64,000 nucleotides of DNA, taken from the NCBI RefSeq assembly GCF_050624435.1, contig NC_134546.1, positions 12,981,001 to 13,045,000 of the forward strand. The letters run 5' to 3'. The stretch comes from Tenrec ecaudatus. Its lineage: Eukaryota > Chordata > Mammalia > Afrosoricida > Tenrecidae. Both the position numbers and the translations under genes were made by a program. A model generated the notes under the pieces. The model was not told where the DNA came from and made no database searches. It worked only from the letters and a program-made list of their open reading frames with translations. Below are positions 1-11,586 of this stretch, in pieces (within the stretch, counting starts at the first letter, position 1; each line of letters begins with the position of its first letter).

Positions 1-469
1 ATTAATATATACAGATAAACAAGGAGCAGGCGGTTCCTATCCAGACGTCCCCGTTTCTCTAGGCCAGACGTTGTTTTCAGATAACATGGGGTCTTAGGTG
101 CCCACCAATCTGTGTTCCTTCTGCGTGTTTTACTAGTCATCTAATTGCACTTTCTGCTCAGTTCTTTTCATGTTTTTCCCTCTCCTGTTAGAAAACTAAA
201 CTAACCCCCAAGGACCCAACTGTCATCCCCAGAAAAACGTCACCGAGACATGTACTTAGATCCGGGATCCCCGGTGAGGGCCCTGGAATCACATTTCCAG
301 TCACCACCTACGCGCCTCCCTGGAGCCTCCAGCACAACCCACCTCAGTCTCAGCTGGGCTGCTCACGTCAGCTCCTCCTGCTGCCTTGCTCTTGTTCTAA
401 ACCGTCACCCCTTCCGCTACCCAGGGAAAAGAAGGTCAGGCCTGCGTGGCAGCACTTCCTTTTTGTAAT
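1..469. other. Unique sequence, no gene seen
   Basis: I see no recognisable repeat or coding exon here. The 72-codon open frame starting at 250 has no familiar motif and is of a length expected by chance. Confidence 0.5.
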
Positions 470-540
470 CAGCACCTAGCACCGTGGCTGGCACAGAGTA
501 GACATTTAGTCAACATGTGTTAACTGAATGGATATGCACA
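470..540 (+). repeat. MIR/L2-type 3' end fragment
   Basis: The stretch around 478-530 contains an accurate match to the old mammalian repeat ending, with the core 'gtggctggcacagagtag' followed by a 'catttagtcaacatg' segment, as at the 3' ends of MIR3 and L2 elements. It is an ancient, mutated, vertically inherited fragment. Exact subfamily not resolved. Confidence 0.5.
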
Positions 541-1655
541 TTTATATGCTGACACATTAAAAAAATGGATGAGATAAGTTTGCAAGGTGTTCTAGCTCAA
601 TGAGATCAAGACATTTTGAAATGACATGATGCACAGTGGATCCGGAAAAAAGAAAATGTGCTAAAATGGTGGTAAAGATCGTACAATTCTTCTCAATATG
701 GCCGAGCGGTCCAATGGTACGATGTGTGGAGAAAGAGCCAGTAAAAAACTTTTTAAAAGAAAGATATTCGAAAGTATTAACTAGCAACCCATCTATGGAT
801 TGACCGAATGGAACACTAGTCCTCTACTGAGCACTTGCTACTGCTGTTCCGGTCCACGGGAGCAAGAGGAGTCAAGTAAGATATGGGTTCTGCCTTGAAG
901 AATCTAATCAGGAAGGGAAAACTACCACTCGGAACCATTCTCATCCATGCAAGCCATTTGGGGGTACACACCCCAAGCTCTGCAGAAGCTGAGGCTCCAA
1001 GAATCATGAGCTTTCATGATGGGCAGAAGCAGGTTTCCCGGGTGTGTGGAAATGAAAACCAGACAGAGGAGAGGGAAGGCAATCCCAATGAGGACAGGTA
1101 GGGGACAGGTCAGCTCAAAACGCAGACCCAGGCATGAGTGGGAGGGTGGGTCACAGGGAGGGGTCACAGGACTGAAGAAACCAGCTAAACTAGTCCCTCG
1201 CAGCAGGACTGTAGCATAAACCTCCCCATGGACCAGATGGCCAGCGTGCTTGGAAGGCCAGAAAGGAAACTCAACTGGTGACCTCTACAAAGAACCTGCT
1301 CTATCTCCTGTGGGGAGTGGGGGCTGGGGGTGGGGGAGGAGGTTGAAATCAAAACAGGAAGCCCAGCTGATTTCTCATCCTATTTTCTCCTGGGAAAATC
1401 TGCACTGAGCAAAGGTTGTCCATAGATGTCTTAGTTTCCTCAGTTGATACCGGGCTTTACTTGGATCTTTAGGGACACAATCCCACAGTGTCATCATGTA
1501 TCAAGGGGTCTGATGACCTAAATGTTAAAGGGCCAGCAAAGAAGGGTTTAGCCAGAGAAATTCATTTCCTATCCCTTGTCAAGTGGAAAATAAAGCAAAG
1601 GGTATGTTTCTTCAATGCCTCCATCGGCAAATCATTAAAAATAAAATAAACAATG
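541..1655. other. Unique sequence, no gene seen
   Basis: No confident repeat or exon. Several 60-80 codon open frames overlap on both strands around 820-1220, none with a recognisable domain. A short G-rich run lies near 1318-1340. Confidence 0.5.
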
Positions 1656-1857
1656 CTCATGGGTGTGGTGGCAGAGTGGCTACACGTGGGAAGGCTAACT
1701 GCAAGTCCAGCTCAGAATGCCCAGGCCCTGGACAGGGGAACAATGAAGTCTTTTACTCCCATGAAGAGTCCGTCTTCTTTGTGGCCATTCTACCCTGTCC
1801 CATAGGGTCTCTCTGAGTCAGGATCCACTCAATGGCTGTGAGGTGTTGTTGTTTTTA
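1656..1857 (+). repeat. AfroSINE copy, full length
   Basis: tRNA-derived SINE. The head 'gtggtggcagagtggcta' matches the A-box region. The middle has the family signature of 'actcccatgaagagt', and the tail 'catagggtctctctgagtca' is the conserved 3' module that resembles the BovB LINE end. It finishes in a gttgttgttt simple tail. No coding potential. Confidence 0.85.
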
Positions 1858-2786
1858 GTGGGCCTAATAAACTTGGAACGGGAGTTTGTCTTCTTGCAGA
1901 AATGTGGAAACTGGAGAACAGCTGAGCTGGATCTGTGGAATGGGGCTGTGAGTAGGGATACAATGATTGACTTCACAGGTAAGCCATCTTTCCATAACAC
2001 TGGGATTGAAGGGCAGTTTTGACATTAAAACAAATTACTCTCCCAATTGCTCAGTTCATTCTATTTTGAAATGCTTTCTGTCTCCTCCCAACGCCTTACC
2101 CCACAGCGACTCTCTCTTGGCAGGGATGTGACTAGGATTGGTGCTACCCAGTGCCCTAACTCAGGCTGCCACCTCCCATCCCCCATGGGCCTCCTCCTGC
2201 AGGGCTCATGTTCATAACCAATTTTAGTCACAGAGAGCAAGCTGTGATAAAGACGGTTATAAAATGCTTACGTTCCATGTTTCTTAGATTAGATGAATGC
2301 TAACAACAAAATTGTTTCATAACGCCCTGCTGCCATCATTTCTAGCTACAACATTACTAGTCACTGTGAGGAAGCTTTTTTGTTGTTGTTGCTTTTTCTC
2401 CTTCTTTTCCCTTAATTTTATGATTTCATTCTCCAAAAAAAAGTGTTGCTATAGGTTCACAAATACTAAATACCAAAACTTGGTAGGGAAAGCACTAAAA
2501 ATTCTGAGAAAATCGGAGACTGTTAAAACAGACTGGAATAAAACAGCAGTGCACACTTGTAGAATGTGTGAAAACTAGGGAAAATTAGAAAGTCCAAAAT
2601 AAGTTAGCAAAGAGTTTTAGCTTTGCGGGTACATTGGTACAGATAAGTTGGGCTTCCCCCCACCCCCCAAAAAACTGTTGTTATAGCTAACTACAGAGAT
2701 ACCATTTCATGTTCAAGCGTAAGCAACCTGGGGTTGACTGATCACATCACAGTGTGGACATGTTAGCACCCGCTCTGCCATCCGCA
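1858..2786. other. Unique sequence, no gene seen
   Basis: No repeat recognised apart from short T-rich tracts near 2379-2400. The 93-codon frame at 2297-2578 is composed of low-complexity, F- and K-rich sequence and is not supported as a gene. Confidence 0.45.
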
Positions 2787-2880
2787 GAGCCTCATCGTGG
2801 TGGTACGGTGGCAGCTAGTCTCTCCCCTAGGGTCGCAGTGAGTCTGAATTGACTCCGTGCAGCGAGTTAGTAGTGAGTCT
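2787..2880 (+). repeat. AfroSINE copy, internally deleted
   Basis: The SINE head (gcctcatcgtggtggtacgg) is joined directly to the tail module (tagggtcgcagtgagtctga), so roughly 100 bases of the middle are missing. A deletion after insertion, or a short template-skipped copy, would both explain this. Confidence 0.75.
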
Positions 2881-3287
2881 CCCAAGATCTGAATTCCAGC
2901 CCGTGGCTAGGGGGAGGGGAAGAAGAAACCATGGCCTTTCTTTTTAAGAATGTGACTGAGGAGTTCCACAAATCACTTCTCTTCCTGTCCAAATGGTCAT
3001 ACGATCGCACCTAACTGCAAGGGGGCTGGGGGCCCCAGGAAATGTCGGGTTTAAGTGGGCGACCATGTGTCGGGCCTTCGGTCTCCCCCATTCCGCAGCA
3101 GGTTCCCAACTGTCTCATCGCATACGGCTCGGTGGGAGTCAGGTTCAACACTCTCAGACATGACCACAACCTGGAATAACGGAAACGGAAGCAAACGCCT
3201 CAAGGGTGAAGTATGATTTCAAAGGTCATAATTGTCCCAAGGAAGGAGCCGCGGGGGTTGTCCTGATGTCCTTTTTATGGGGACGGG

Positions 3288-3450
3288 TCACCAGGTCGTC
3301 CTCCTGTGGAGGGGCTGGGTGAATCCCAAGTTCTCAGTTAGCAGCTGACGCCTAAGTGTCGTACCCCATGGAGCCGTTCCACTCAGTCACATGGGGTCGA
3401 GATGAATCTGAAATCAACTCGACCACACCTAGCAACCACAGCAATAGCCT
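3288..3450. repeat. Two opposed AfroSINE fragments
   Basis: 3290-3360 resembles the reverse complement of the SINE head (cagttagcagctgacgccta). 3388-3435 resembles the forward 3' tail (atggggtcgagatgaatctg). Both are degraded, so the limits and the orientation of the first part are tentative. Confidence 0.45.
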
Positions 3451-3900
3451 CCTCAAGAGAATCGCCAAGCCGAGAGTTTTCCTTGAGAGAGAGTCCTGCA
3501 TCGGGGAGTGCTAAGGCTGGTTTTCAGGGAGTCCCCGGGAAGGCTGCCTGGGAAGAGGAGGTGCTGGGCCACAGTATAGAGCTGAGGGTGAGCAGCCCAA
3601 AAACTGAGGGAGAAGGCCCGAGGGCTTTATTTCAGGAAGGGGACGAGGGCATGGGCAGCAGGGCGTTTGATGTCAGGTTGCCTTTTCCTTTCTGTCTGGT
3701 CATCCGTTTGAGTCATCTTCAGTACTTGAGGAATAAGGGACGGAGGCGTGTGTGGTTTTGAAGCAGTAAGAGGAAATCATTATTAGTTGGGCAGATACAG
3801 ACGCGGACCCTGCCTGGAGATGTCCATCGAATGAAGGGCGGCACACAACACGCAGGAGAGTGTGACGCTCGTTAGCAAATCCCAGAGATCGTTGATCAAT

Positions 3901-3945
3901 AGTTTTGTTTGTTTGTTTGTTTGTTTGTTTGTTTGTTTTTTTCAA
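3901..3945 (+). repeat. (GTTT)n microsatellite
   Basis: About nine tandem gttt units followed by a short T run. It creates spurious open frames on both strands. Confidence 0.95.
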
Positions 3946-4004
3946 ATCAAACAAGATGGGGTGAGGAGGACTAGATATACTAAAAAAACAAACAACAACA
4001 GCAA

Positions 4005-4212
4005 CAAAAAAAACCCACCCTCACTGCTAGAGTCAATTCAGGCTCATAGTGACCCTACAGGACAGGGTAGAACAGCCTCTGTAGATTTCCAAGACTGTCA
4101 CTATTTATGGGAGTAGAAAGTCTTGTCTCTCTCACAGTGGGGTTGATGGTTTCAAACCGCTGATCTGGAGGTTAGCAGCACAGCCCATTATTCCCCCAGG
4201 ACTCCAGGGTAT
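4005..4212 (-). repeat. AfroSINE copy, reverse
   Basis: Reverse-complement SINE. It starts with an A-rich caacaacag tail, then 'ctcatagtgaccctacagga' and 'ggttagcagcacagccc', and ends in 'ccaggactccaggg', the complement of the SINE head. Confidence 0.85.
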
Positions 4213-4296
4213 ACGATGAACTGTTTTAAAAAAAAGGAAAAACCTGAAGATGGGTGTGGGGAAGAAATAGACCACCGATTTGGCATCACCCTTAAT

Positions 4297-4510
4297 GAGC
4301 CCTGGTAGTGTAGTGGTTACTGCTACCCACAAAGCCAGCCGTTTGAAACCACCAGTCCCTCAGTGGGAGAAAGATGAGGCTGTCTACTCCCATAAAGAGT
4401 TGCCGTATCGTAAATCCACAGGGGCAATCCCCCCCCCTTGAACTTCTAGGGTGGCTGTGCCTTGAGATTGACTCCCTGTGCCTTGATATTCACTCCCTGG
4501 CAGGCAGGGA
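4297..4510 (+). repeat. AfroSINE copy, forward, tail diverged
   Basis: A clear tRNA-like head 'gagccctggtagtgtagtgg' is followed by a B-box-like 'gccgtttgaaaccaccag' and the 'tactcccataaagagttgcc' middle. The 3' third contains a C run and a near-duplicated 'gccttgagattgactccctg'/'gccttgatattcactccctg', so the tail module appears twice in diverged form. Confidence 0.8.
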
Positions 4511-4540
4511 GTTTTTCATATGCTTGGGAAGAGCTGCCAG

Positions 4541-4638
<98 letters not shown>
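4541..4638 (+). repeat. Compound (TC)n(CA)n microsatellite
   Basis: About 80 bases of tc repeats with one interruption switch to nine ca units. This directly follows the SINE, as microsatellites often do at SINE tails. Open frames through it encode only Ser-Leu or Arg-Glu runs. Confidence 0.98.
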
Positions 4639-4787
4639 TCATCCTATGGTGTCTCCTAATGATTTGATGCTCTCTGCTTACAGGAGAGTTGAATATTGGA
4701 ATCCACCTGACTCTGACATAAATCTCTCCTGCTTCTCCACAACCAGCCCAGACCTTGCCCAGATACCACCCCGTACCCCGTGTTCCT

Positions 4788-4968
4788 AGGGTCCCTAAAT
4801 GGTGCAAATGATTCAAGTGGTCAGCTCAAGTCCACCAGAAGGCCCTTGGAAGACAGGCCTGGTGATCGACTTCAGGAAAATCAACCACCTGGAGACCCTC
4901 TGGGGAACCATTGCCTAGGGACACACACAGTGGCCATGCATCAGAATGGACCCCACAGCAACTGGTGC
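4788..4968 (+). repeat. AfroSINE subfamily 2 copy
   Basis: This second SINE subfamily is recognised by 'ggcccttggaagacaggcct', followed by 'ggtgatcgacttcaggaaaa'. The same 'aagacaggcctggt' module recurs near 23030. The 3' part (ggacacacacagtggccatg) is a diverged tail. Confidence 0.75.
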
Positions 4969-5674
4969 ATCGCCCCCTTCTGAATGTTCTTATGTGACCT
5001 GAGAATGACTTAAAGACTCCCCTGCTGCCGCCACCACCGCCACCACCTCTTTGGTGGACCCCTTATACAATGGGTGCCACAGGGCCCTGCCAAGACCTCC
5101 ATCACAAGGGCATGTTCCCATCACCAAGGGCCCCCTACCCTTGGGGATCACCTGCAGGTACATGAGAGCTGCCTCATCTGGTAGGTTATCTTCCCATGCC
5201 AGCCACTGGTGCTAAAATAAAACTCACTGCCACTGTCGCATCCATGCCAGCTTAGAGAGAGCATAGAAGGACAGGGGAGAACTGCCCCTGGGGGTGCCCA
5301 AGACTGTGACTGTGCAGGAGAAAGGCCCATCTTTCTCCCAAGTAGAACCTGCTGGTTCCCAACTGCCAACCTTTTTGATCACAGCTCAATGTATGGCCTC
5401 CAAGCCACCGGGGCTCCCCAGCGACTAGCACAGTGGTACCACACAGTGGACTGCTGACCTCAAGGTAAAAGCTATCCTTCTCCAGAGCTCCCATTGGGCC
5501 AGGATGAAGCTAGTCTCCACCTGAGAGCACAGCCTTGCTCTGCTGTCTACCCTGCTTCAGTGACACCCCTTATCCCAAAGGCAAGTCACTTCAGTCACTT
5601 GCTAAAGATGTGTCCCTGGTTCTGCTTCCAGAGAACCTCCCTCCCAGCTGCCCTTGAATCACTTCTGGTACCTA
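4969..5674. other. Unique sequence, no gene seen
   Basis: No repeat recognised except a short run of CCN triplets near 5023-5048. The overlapping 70-80 codon frames on the minus strand have no recognised motif. Confidence 0.45.
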
Positions 5675-5825
5675 GTGACCGATCCCATGTGTATCAGGGC
5701 AGGACTGTGCTACACAGGCTTCTCCGTGGCTGATTTTTCAGAAGGAGATCACCTTTCTTCCAAGTTGCCTCTGGGTGGATTTGAACCTCCAAACTTTTGG
5801 TTGGCAGCCAAATATCGGAGGGACT
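5675..5825 (-). repeat. AfroSINE subfamily 2 copy, reverse
   Basis: It contains 'ctctgggtggatttgaacct' and 'cttttggttggcagccaaat', the complement of the SINE head and B-box, preceded by the 'agaaggagatcacctttctt' middle typical of this subfamily. Confidence 0.8.
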
Positions 5826-6356
5826 CCAGGAACCTCCTCTCCCCTTTTCTGGCAACCACCGAGCACAGGACACAGCAGAAATAGAATGGAGTGGAATCAG
5901 GGCAGGGTCTGTACAGGTTGGGGGAGAGGCTGGAGAGACCTGTGAGGCTGGTGAGCGGCAGAGGGTAAGGGGACCTTGGGGGCTAGACAGAGTGGGGAGT
6001 GTTCAATGGCTGAAAGCCGTGAGTGGAAGAAAAGACACACGAAGTCAGCAAAGCGATTTCCTCCATGACCTGGGCCTCCTCTGGGGCCCCCACCCTGCCC
6101 ATTGCCTGGTAGGTGTTATGTTCTCAGCGCTAGGCAGAACCAGACATTGCCGGGATGGTTCCTGTTTGAACTTGTCTGTTCTGTCACAGTAAGAGGAGGT
6201 CTCCAACTGATCCATTTGTTAATCCCCTGGATTAAGCTCACATAAAGAGTGAAAACACCACTAGGGGAGAATTCCTACAGCTTCCTGCTTGAAACAAGAT
6301 TTGCCTGCAGCGAATGGGCATGCCCAGTCTGACAGCTACTATAAACCCGGAGCAGT

Positions 6357-6391
6357 GTTTGGGGTGGGGGGTCGGGAGGGGGTGGGTGGTG
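6357..6391 (+). repeat. G-rich tract
   Basis: Several G runs of three or more in a row form a potential quadruplex. No associated promoter or exon is visible. Confidence 0.5.
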
Positions 6392-6514
6392 TTAGAAAAT
6401 GCAAACAAAAGGGGCAAAGACCTAGCTAGGGAAGGCAGAGGAGGAGCGGGAGAAACGGGAGAGAAGCTTCTACTGCTATCCTAACGCAGTCCAGGAACTG
6501 CCTTTTCTGCACTA

Positions 6515-7310
6515 AAAATAAAAAGACAAATCTGTTGCCATTGAGTAGGTTCCAACTCACGGATAACCCGTGTGTGCTAGTCCAGGTAGACTAGAGCAAC
6601 AAATTCATAGAGATACATATGTGTGTATAAGAAAGAAGTTGGTATACAAGAGGAATTGAATATTGAGAAAACACCCCAGCCCAGTCCAGATCAAGTGCGT
6701 AAGTCCAACATTAGCCCATATGTCTGACACCAGTCTATAAAGTCCTCATCAGACTCACAAAACACATGCAATGATGCCAAATGCAGGAAGATCACAGGCC
6801 AGTGGATGGAAAGTCTTGTGGCTCCAGTGGCGTTGTAAGCATCTCGGCACTGGCAGGGGTCTCCACATGGTTTCTCCAGGTCCAGGGCTCTGGCTGCATC
6901 AGGTTAGGTGCATGTGGCTTCTCCTCAGGGATGGCTCGCAGGGAGTCAGCCTTGTCAATAGAGAGTCTCCAAGGAAGTGAGCTGAGAGAGATGTCTCCTG
7001 CCTCCTAGGAAATCCAGGAATTCCCAGAATTCTCAGGGGAAAGTCATGTGCACACAGAGGTGTCATGGGCTATATTCTGATTGGCCGTCTAGACTCTACT
7101 CCTACACTCTTAATCCTCAAATTGACACCAGATTATGTAACCACTACACCATGTGTTACAGACTAGAATGACTCCATGGGGTTTCTTGGCTGCCATCTTG
7201 ATGGAAGGAGATAGCCAGGCATTTCTTCCACAGCACTGTTAGGTGAGTTGGAAACCCTAGCCTTTCAGCTAGTGGTCCAGGGCAAATCATCTGTGCCACT
7301 CAGGGACCTG
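6515..7310 (-). repeat. AfroSINE subfamily 2, split by an LTR-like element
   Basis: The two halves of one reverse SINE lie at 6515-6572 and 7149-7310. The left half has the tail (ctgttgccattgagtaggtt). The right half resumes at 'tgttacagactagaatgact' and runs to the head complement 'gtgccactcagggacc'. Reading across the insertion restores the family consensus. The interrupting element, with five-base duplicated flanks, is listed separately. Confidence 0.85.
6573..7148 (-). mobile_element. LTR-like TG...CA element (solo), reverse
   Basis: A 576-base element in reverse orientation that begins 'tgtgctagtccaggtagact' and ends 'gtaaccactaca'. Flanking pentamers CCGTG (6568-6572) and CCATG (7149-7153) form a near-perfect five-base target-site duplication inside a SINE. 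The body shares 'gcatctcggcactggcaggg' and 'gcatgtggcttctcctcagg' with the copies at 8507, 30857 and 59507. There is no gag or pol. Together these features suggest a solo LTR, but the family is unnamed by me and a non-LTR origin is not excluded. Confidence 0.7.
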
Positions 7311-8261
7311 CACCAAAGACAGAGCAGTTTGGGTCTGGATCTTTTAACACCATTATTGGTCAGGGAACGGGGAGAAAACGCTAGGCTCTATCAATAATAT
7401 TTTGGCAGAAGTGATTGGCGGAGTGATCTTTCTCCAAAGCCTTTAAGAAATAAAGGCATAATCACGGGGGTGGGGGTGGGGGCTGGAATTGCTTTACTGT
7501 GACTTTAGCTGAATTGCTAACCGAGAGTCATTGGGGCTTTGCTAAACATTGTTCCATCCGCTTTTGGAAAGGGTCTCAAACTGAGGACCTACCTGCTGAG
7601 ACTCTCCACAGACTATCTTACTCTTTGTACGGGATGGCAGGAGTAGGGCCAGTTAGTAAATTTTGGAGACTACTGAAGAAAGTTGTATGTGTTTGGGGTT
7701 TGATTTTTGCAAGTTAGGCCACATGACTGACTTCGGGGCGGTAACTTTCCTTTCTTCATGTCAGGGCTATTTATCTTGAGGATCTCCTGTGAAACAGGTG
7801 TTGTCCTGGGCGTGGATTGCACCTAGATAAGTGGATGCAATCCCTCTTCTCCAGACATTCACAGCAGAAGAGAGACATATACGACGTAGACAAGAGAGTC
7901 CACCAAGCTCTCCCTGAAGTTCTCTAGCTATACGCTGCTCTGTCCTCACAGGGTTCATGGCTTGGTCCACTAACATGAGAGAAACATCTAAGAACACAGG
8001 AGTTGGCCACCTCTCCAGCTGTATGCACCTGACACACCCCGCAAGACTGTTGGAGGGAAATGTCCCGCGGTATGGCTGCGTGATGCTTTGATTCACCTCC
8101 CGCTGTCGTTCCTCCTGCTCCATGTAGCTTCCAAGTATCAGCACAAGGCAAGGCCAGAGAGCTCACGTCATTGTGTGTTTCCTCCTAGGAGAGGCCAGTC
8201 CTTGGGGAAAAAAAACAAACACATCATTGGTGGAGCAGAGAGTCAGTGAAAAAGATGAAGC
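7311..8261. other. Unique sequence, no gene seen
   Basis: No repeat recognised beyond a short G-rich run near 7466-7483. The 125-codon minus-strand frame at 7767-8144 has no recognised domain and overlaps other frames. Confidence 0.45.
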
Positions 8262-8360
8262 TGTCCAGCTGGATTGACACAGTGGCTGCAACAATGAGCT
8301 CACAGGTAACCCCCATTGTGGGGGTGGGGCAGGACAAGGCCGTATTTCTTCCTGTCGTAA
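8262..8360 (+). mobile_element. BovB/RTE LINE 3' end fragment
   Basis: 'ctggattgacacagtggctg' followed by 'caacaatgagctca' and 'ggcaggacaagg' corresponds to the end of the RTE/BovB open reading frame and its 3' region. The larger copy at 26170-26230 carries the same block. It is a truncated fragment with no intact coding. Confidence 0.75.
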
Positions 8361-8506
8361 GGAGGGTCCCCATGAACATCAGCAATGGTTACCATAAGGG
8401 AAGCATGGACTCTGCCGGCTGAAAAGATTGCAGACTACCTCCTCTAATTTCCCCATCCTTGTCTTCTAGCTCATTATTCCACTGCCACTTGAATCTCCTT
8501 TGTTCT

Positions 8507-8650
8507 TGTGGTAGTTACATGATCTGGTGTCAATTTGGGACTTGCTAGGATTAAGAGCGAAGGGGTGGAGTCTAGTCTATCAATCGGATCATAGCCAACG
8601 AAGCCTCTGTGTGGGCATGGCCTTCTCCTGAGAATTCTGGGAAATGTGAT

Positions 8651-8692
<42 letters not shown>

Positions 8693-9117
8693 GCTCTTTC
8701 GCTCTCTCATCACTCCTTGGGAGACATTGCAACTGACAAGACGCATGGAACTACAATAGTGCCCTGAGCTGGAGAAGCCACCTGAACCTACTCTGATGCA
8801 ACCAGATCTCTGAAGCCAGAGAAGTCACATAGAGACCCCTGTCAGTGTTCAGATGCTTACAACGTCACTGGATCCAAAGACTTTCCACCCACTGGCCTAT
8901 TATTATCCTGAATTTGGCGACATTACCTGTGTTTCCTGAGTCTGAAGAGGACTTTATAGATTGGTATCAGATGCATGGGCTAATACCAGACTTGTGGGTT
9001 TGGACTGGACTGGGTTGAGATGCTTTCTTAATGTACAATTACCCTTTATATAAAACTCTCTCTTATATCCATATGAGTTTCTATGGATTTGTTTCTCTAG
9101 TCTACCCAGACTAGCAC
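8507..9117 (+). mobile_element. LTR-like TG...CA element, forward
   Basis: It starts 'tgtggtagttacatgatctg' and ends 'tctacccagactagca'. Near the 3' end lies a TATA-like 'ttatataaaactctctctta' and a short inverted repeat tagtct-accc-agacta. A (TC)n tract at 8652-8690 expands the middle. Target duplication is unclear here: pentamers TGTTC and TGTTA flank it if the ends are shifted by a base. Same family as 6573-7148 and 59507-60044. Confidence 0.65.
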
Positions 9118-9234
9118 TGTTATAGAACATTTTCAAAAATGAGGACCTCAGATTCCTCTAGAGTAAGATCAATCCATTTCTAAACGTAGGAAAAAGTTAG
9201 GTAGGCTCCCTTCCCAGTTTACTCATGATCACCA

Positions 9235-9335
9235 CCAGAAGAAGGGAAAACACCTTCCTGCCATCGAGTCAATTGTTTACACACTGCTAACCTGTAAGAG
9301 AGTGGAACTGGCCCCGTGAGTTCTGAGACCACGTA
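9235..9335 (-). repeat. AfroSINE fragment, reverse
   Basis: The reverse tail module (ttcctgccatcgagtcaatt) and a 'gtggaactggccccgtgag' middle remain. The head is missing. Confidence 0.6.
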
Positions 9336-10461
9336 TTATTTAAATCCCTGAACATTTTCATTACTGTTTGCTATCATCCTTATCTGATAGTGCCAATATA
9401 TGAGCCATTTCATGATTTCTATTTCTTAGTTGTTTCCAAGGTTTTGACCAGCTTGAATGGGCTTAGTCATGGCCAATAAAGCGAAATTAGAAAAGACTTG
9501 AATTGTTTTTAATTTGGGTGAAACAAAACAGTAGCAAGAATGGGGGAAATTATGGATCAAAGCCAAGAATAGGAGACTCAGAAGTGTGCAGGGAGTTCTG
9601 GAGTGTGACGCGGGAGATTGGCTGATTGCCAGGAGGGCGAAGAGCAAGACACTGTCAACCTCTCCCTCTGAGCTGCCCCCTCTGTTTCCGACTCGGCCAC
9701 TCAAGAGACTTGGTTGCTGTGCAACGCGCACGCTGCCCTTGTTTTCTAAGACGGAGATTAGGCTTCTGGGAGGCATGCACCTGTAGCTTTTTCCACTCCG
9801 GCTAGGTTTCCGGTTCATCCACATTTTACACACTTGGGTCCATGCCAGTATCGCTTCATGCACCCTGACTGAACTGGGAAGAACTAGTTCAAAGCCCTGC
9901 CTTTTCCCTTAAACATGAGTCATCTTTTTCTTTTTCGTTACATGTCCAAAAGTGTTGTCCTATCATGGAAGATGTGTTGTGAGATACCTGCACGACACTG
10001 GCTTCCTTTAAAGTTTGTCCCGCTAGAGTTCAACTATGGATAGATTCTTTTGGTCCTGCTCAGTCTGGCTTGATGCTTTACTGTAAGGGTCTCTTTGGGT
10101 TTTGTACTCAATCCCAGAGCATAGCCCTTCATCAAGAGCACAGTTACTAATTTTCCCCATAGGTGTGAACTTTGTGAGATGTCACCAGAGTGTCGAAGGT
10201 CTATCTCCTGTGACTCGGTCACAGCTCCAACCTCTCCCAGGATTGCACGACCTCTATCATCCCTGTTCTGCTTTTAACCCCATGCCAGTCCATCTCTGCC
10301 ATTTGTCACAGAGTCCCAGCATTCATCTCTACAGTCCATCCCTCCGCATCCCTCCGACAGCAAAGCTGGGTCAATGGACATGCAGCTCTCTGAGACCTCC
10401 TTCCGCATCGAGACGGAGGAAAGCAACTCAAATTCACAGCCATCGCATCCATCCTGACTCG
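9336..10461. other. Unique sequence, no gene seen
   Basis: No repeat recognised with confidence. The 145-codon minus-strand frame (9426-9863) and the 121-codon plus-strand frame (10102-10467) lack familiar motifs. Confidence 0.45.
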
Positions 10462-10640
10462 TCGTGAACCCTGGTGGCCCCGGGGGTAACTCATTGGGCT
10501 GATAACCTCCAGGTCGGCAGCTCCAAATCATGAGCCACTCCTCGGGAGAAAGACGAGGTTTCTGCTCCCACCGAGCTGCGTCTCGGAGAGCCACAGAGGC
10601 AGCCCTACTCTGCCCTACAAGATTGCTATGAAATCTTCTG
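10462..10640 (+). repeat. AfroSINE copy, forward
   Basis: Head 'gaaccctggtggccccgggg', then 'tcattgggctgataacctcc', the middle 'cgggagaaagacgaggtttc', and a partial tail. It is CpG-rich compared with its neighbours, which suggests relative youth. Confidence 0.85.
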
Positions 10641-11224
10641 CGTGGCTGCCCCTTAGCGATCTAGTCCCCATCCAGGAAATGTTAGCTACATTCTGGTGTC
10701 TGCTTCACAGTCCCGCAAGAGCATCTTCTATTTGGGTCCCACTACTTTGTTTCGCATCAATAAACTACTCCCAAGCGCACCTAGGTAGCTTATCTTGTGT
10801 GTTTTCCTTACGTTTCCTAGTCCCGCACCTGTTATCCAAAACCTGCAAATAATTGCCTTACATATTTTTCCAGTTTTATAGTCGTTTTCGGTGAGAGGGC
10901 AAGTTTGGTACCAGTGACCCTGTAACAGTCGAGCGTGCAAGTCGGTGTGCTTTTCTCTTAATTATTGATGTTATTTTCCACACATCCTGTGCATCCCATG
11001 ATTCACAAACCAACCCCGGTGCCCCTTGGTGAAGAGCCGGTGGCAAGACAACATCCTGAGAGAGAGAAGACAGCAGAGCAGAGAAAAAGAAATGAGCCTC
11101 TGTCTTTACTACATCTACTCTGATGTATCACCTCCAAAGTCCTTTTCATATGAGATTTCTTTTTTTTTTTTCTTGCTTAAGCCATTGCTTTCATTCCGTT
11201 TGGCCGACAGGCCAAACTTCCCAT
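10641..11224. other. Unique sequence, no gene seen
   Basis: No repeat or exon recognised; a T tract lies at 11159-11171. Confidence 0.45.
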
Positions 11225-11425
11225 TTTCTAGTGGTGCAATGGTTAAGTATTTGGCTGCTGACCCAAGGTCGGCCATTTGAGCCCACCAGTAGGTTCACAA
11301 TAGGAAAGAGCTAGCAGTCGGCGTCTGCAAAGATTACAGCTCGGGAAGCACTGGTCAGCAGTTCTTCTCTGTCAAACGGGGTCACTGTGAGCCCGTTCTG
11401 ACTCAGCGGTACACAGCAGCTGTCA
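11225..11425 (+). repeat. AfroSINE copy, forward, diverged
   Basis: Head 'ctagtggtgcaatggttaag', B-box area 'ggtcggccatttgagcccac', tail 'cggggtcactgtgagcccgt'. Internal length is normal but divergence is high. Confidence 0.8.
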
Positions 11426-11586
11426 CAGCCAACCAGAAAGGTTATCCAAATAAACCTCCTGACAGTGCCAGAATCGATGCTTTACTCAAGAAAGCTTGCC
11501 TCTTTCTAAGTGATCTGCAGAGAAATCTCACAAGTACAGCCCTTTCTTCGCCACTCATAGGAAAGGTGACAAATGAGAACATATTA

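Noticed and set aside
4297-4320. A functional tRNA gene at SINE heads
   Set aside because: A- and B-box-like motifs occur, but the cloverleaf cannot be completed; these are SINE heads repeated many times.
4490-4816. A 108-codon minus-strand frame with long Arg-Glu runs
   Set aside because: It is the translation of the TC/CA microsatellite plus SINE DNA, not a gene.
8507-9117. Helitron interpretation of the LTR-like family, because of a hairpin and CTAA near the 3' end
   Set aside because: Helitrons leave no target duplication, whereas related copies show flanking 5-base duplications, and the hairpin is absent from older copies.
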